Source: Paraflavitalea soli | Lineage (GTDB): Bacteria > Bacteroidota > Bacteroidia > Chitinophagales > Chitinophagaceae | NCBI RefSeq assembly: GCF_003555545.1 | Contig: NZ_CP032157.1 | Span: forward strand, 1,678,546-1,742,545 | Direction: 5' to 3' | DNA length: 64,000 nt | Part shown: piece after piece, positions 62,278-64,000 of the stretch | How positions within the stretch are numbered: position 1 is the stretch's first letter | Layout: every line of letters begins with the position of its first letter | The notes under the pieces: generated by a model | Databases searched by the model: none | Told to the model about the DNA's origin: nothing | The model's input: the letters and a program-made list of their open reading frames with translations, nothing else | Made by a program: the position numbers and the translations under genes

Positions 62278-63300
62278 ATGAAGAAAATAGGATTTTTATC
62301 GTTTGGGCATTGGTCTGGTCATCCGGCCTATAAAACCCGTACAGCCAGTGATACTTTACTGCAATCTATTGACCTGGCTGTTGCTGCCGAAGAATTGGGC
62401 CTGGATGGCGCTTATTTCCGGGTACACCATTTTGCGGCGCAGCTGGCATCCCCCTTTCCTTTGCTTTCGGCCATCGGCGCCAAAACGAGCAAGATAGAGA
62501 TCGGGACCGGTGTTATTGACATGCGGTATGAAAATCCCCTGTATATGGTGGAGGATGCCGGCGCTGCCGATCTGATCTCGCGCGGGCGGTTACAATTAGG
62601 CATCAGCAGGGGTTCGCCGGAACAGGTGATCGATGGCTGGCGCTATTTTGGATATGAACCGGCCAAAGGGGAAACCGATGCCGAAATGGGGCGCCGCAAA
62701 GCGCTGGAATTCCTGGATAAGCTAAAAGGGGTTGGATTTGCCCAGCCTAACCCGTACCCCATGTTTCCCAACCCACCGGGTTTATTGCGCCTGGAACCCC
62801 ATTCGGAAGGACTGCGGGAGCGTATCTGGTGGGGTGCAGCCTCTAATGCTACTGCCGTTTGGGCGGCCGAAAACGGTATGCACCTGCAAAGTTCTACCCT
62901 GAAGTTCGATGAAAGTGGTAAACCTTTCCATATCCAGCAAGCCGAGCAGATCAGGTTGTATAAGGAAGCCTGGAAAAAAGCAGGGCACCAGCGCGAGGCC
63001 AGGGTGTCGGTGAGCCGGTCTATTTTCGCCTTGATGAATGATCAGGACAGGGTATACTTTGGAAGAGATGTCAATGGAGTTGACAAAATTGGTATGATCG
63101 AAGCCGATAAACGCGCCATTTTCGGAAAAAGCTATGCTGGTGAACCGGATCAGTTGATAAAAGAATTAGCCAGGGATGAAGCGATCCAGGAAGCCGATAC
63201 GCTGTTGTTGACGATACCCAATACCCTGGGAGTCGATTACAATGTGCATGTACTGTCTTCTATATTGGAGCATGTGGCACCGGGGTTGGGGTGGCGGTAG
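62278..63300 (+). CDS. LLM-class flavin-dependent oxidoreductase (luciferase-like)
   Basis: A 340-residue bacterial luciferase-like monooxygenase. The TIM-barrel signs are IGFLSFGHWSG at the start, ELGLDGAYFRVHHFA, KIEIGTGVIDMRYENPLYMVEDAGAADLISRGRLQLGISRGSPEQV, and the C-terminal EADTLLLTIPNTLGVDYN. It uses reduced flavin and O2 to oxidise an unknown substrate. A good ribosome binding site (AAAGGAG) precedes it. It is followed by a terminator. A decayed copy of its C-terminus lies at 54,664-54,975. Confidence 0.93.
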   Translation: MKKIGFLSFGHWSGHPAYKTRTASDTLLQSIDLAVAAEELGLDGAYFRVHHFAAQLASPFPLLSAIGAKTSKIEIGTGVIDMRYENPLYMVEDAGAADLISRGRLQLGISRGSPEQVIDGWRYFGYEPAKGETDAEMGRRKALEFLDKLKGVGFAQPNPYPMFPNPPGLLRLEPHSEGLRERIWWGAASNATAVWAAENGMHLQSSTLKFDESGKPFHIQQAEQIRLYKEAWKKAGHQREARVSVSRSIFALMNDQDRVYFGRDVNGVDKIGMIEADKRAIFGKSYAGEPDQLIKELARDEAIQEADTLLLTIPNTLGVDYNVHVLSSILEHVAPGLGWR

Positions 63301-63366
63301 CTTTTTTGCTATTTATATCTTAAAAATCACTTACGGCATTGAACAGCCGGCCATATTTGTAGTTGG

Positions 63367-63394
63367 AAAAACGCTCTAGTCAGGGCGTTTTTTT
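63367..63394 (+). terminator. terminator after the monooxygenase gene
   Basis: AAAAACGC pairs with GCGTTTTT around a 10-nt loop, followed by more Ts. It lies 66 bp past the stop codon. Confidence 0.75.
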
Positions 63395-63875
63395 ATGCCC
63401 TGTTGCAAAAATAAATCTTTACCAGGCTGGTAACAACCTGGTAAAATGGTCGGCAGAATCCCTCCAGCTTTGTGTTATTAAAATTGATGTATATGATAAC
63501 AACAACAGCAAACATCCCCCACTTCAATCCTGCGGCCATGATATCCGCATTACTTGGCGGCCTGCTGGCCTTCGTAGTGCCTACGGATTGCCTGCGGTCC
63601 TTAGAGAACTGGCCTCCTTTTCATAGAGCGTTCAGGCAATACGTAGGCAATCCGGAGGCAATCTGTAGTCCTTACGACCACCTCCGGCAATACATCCACT
63701 TACCAGCCAGTTCCTGTGCCCAGGAATGCCGGTGGAGGCGAAGGCCCCGGTGCAGGGGAAAGTAGGGCAGGGCTTCCGGCAGTAGCCTTAAATGAGCCAG
63801 GCCCTGGTTAACACAGGGCCCGGCTTAACCCGAATCAAGCTGCAAGACAGGGAAGCTTATAGTTGAAGATTGTGT
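63395..63875. other. non-coding, repeat-rich stretch near the window end
   Basis: About 480 bp with no supported gene. From about 63,540 to 63,830 it is GC-rich with loosely repeated words (GGCAATAC/GGCAATCC, CCTACGGA, CCGGAGGCAATC, GGCCCTGG, AGGGCC), in the same style as the tracts beside the IS3 element. Frames here are short and lack signatures. Confidence 0.5.
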
Positions 63876-64000
63876 TTATAAGGTAGCGCTTCTTTGAATG
63901 GTCACGTTTCTCGCACGCATCACCGTGTTGCCGCCTGGGCCGGGAGTACCCGATGAACCTTCCATCTGCAGGTCAATTATTAAGTTAAGCGGTTCATTCA
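63876..64000 (-). CDS. C-terminal fragment of a minus-strand protein
   Basis: The last 40 codons before a TAA, ending ARNVTIQRSATL, with SSGTPGPGGNTV just before. The frame leaves the window open at 64,000. The family cannot be told from this piece. The hydrophilic Gly/Pro-rich stretch suggests a linker near a C-terminal strand. Confidence 0.45.
   Translation of the reverse strand, partial: NEPLNLIIDLQMEGSSGTPGPGGNTVMRARNVTIQRSATL

Overview
The window looks like a chromosome segment of a Bacteroidota member close to Chitinophaga or Niastella (Chitinophagaceae). The evidence is two SusC/SusD pairs, one with its own ECF sigma/FecR regulators, a T9SS sorting domain, a TAnnTTTG promoter before a tRNA, weak ribosome binding sites, and several Tat-signal Gfo/Idh/MocA proteins. 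No species call is possible from sequence alone.

Layout. 1-2,474: a truncated hypothetical gene, a TonB C-terminal protein and a DUF4272 protein, all on the minus strand. 2,541-14,880: a minus-strand polysaccharide utilisation locus (PUL 1) that reads sigma factor, FecR anti-sigma, SusC with an STN signalling domain, SusD, two tandem paralogous propeller-like lipoproteins, a six-hairpin glycosidase and a calcineurin-like phosphoesterase, closed by a clear terminator. 15,257-16,697: an intact IS3-type element with terminal inverted repeats, a 3-bp target duplication and an A6G frameshift site, sitting in repeat-rich non-coding DNA.

17,384-32,217: a tRNA-Ser(UGA) gene followed by an AT-rich genomic island. 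A 23-bp match (21 identical) to the tRNA 3' end recurs at 32,195-32,217, followed by what looks like the original tRNA terminator. The island carries a GIY-YIG protein, a Kiwa-like pair (KwaA/KwaB) preceded by an unusual octapeptide-repeat protein, an Mrr-nuclease/STAND NTPase fusion, a tightly coupled pair of unknown proteins, a small HTH-like protein, an orphan DndC-like enzyme overlapping a membrane protein gene, a tyrosine recombinase broken by one stop codon, three uncharacterised small genes, and an AbiEii-type toxin/antitoxin pair. It reads as a defence island. A second tRNA-Ser fragment at 33,595-33,637 suggests more than one insertion event.

32,418-40,475: a plug-domain protein, HxlR regulator divergent from an SDR, NTF2-like protein, Crp/Fnr regulator, second SDR, and a large ELWxxDGT-repeat T9SS cargo protein flanked by 31-bp direct repeats. 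40,476-52,278: PUL 2, all on the plus strand: a secreted hypothetical protein, a GH43 enzyme, an IPT/NHL-like lipoprotein, SusC, SusD, a DUF1735/DUF4973-like surface lipoprotein, and a GH43 with a discoidin-like domain; an arabinose-containing glycan is the likely substrate. 52,443-56,717: alpha/beta hydrolase, sterol desaturase family protein, a decayed copy of a luciferase-like monooxygenase, and two unknown proteins. 56,876-63,300: divergent Gfo/Idh/MocA genes, a PmoA-like protein and an intact luciferase-like monooxygenase, with a perfect LacI-type operator before the plus-strand genes. The end holds non-coding repeat-rich DNA and the C-terminus of a truncated minus-strand gene.

How the parts work together: PUL 1 is probably switched on by cell-surface signalling (SusC STN domain to FecR to the ECF sigma factor). 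PUL 2 has no linked regulator here. The Gfo/Idh/MocA cluster probably feeds sugar or polyol oxidation under a LacI-family regulator encoded elsewhere. The island packs at least four separate candidate anti-phage modules between its attachment sites.
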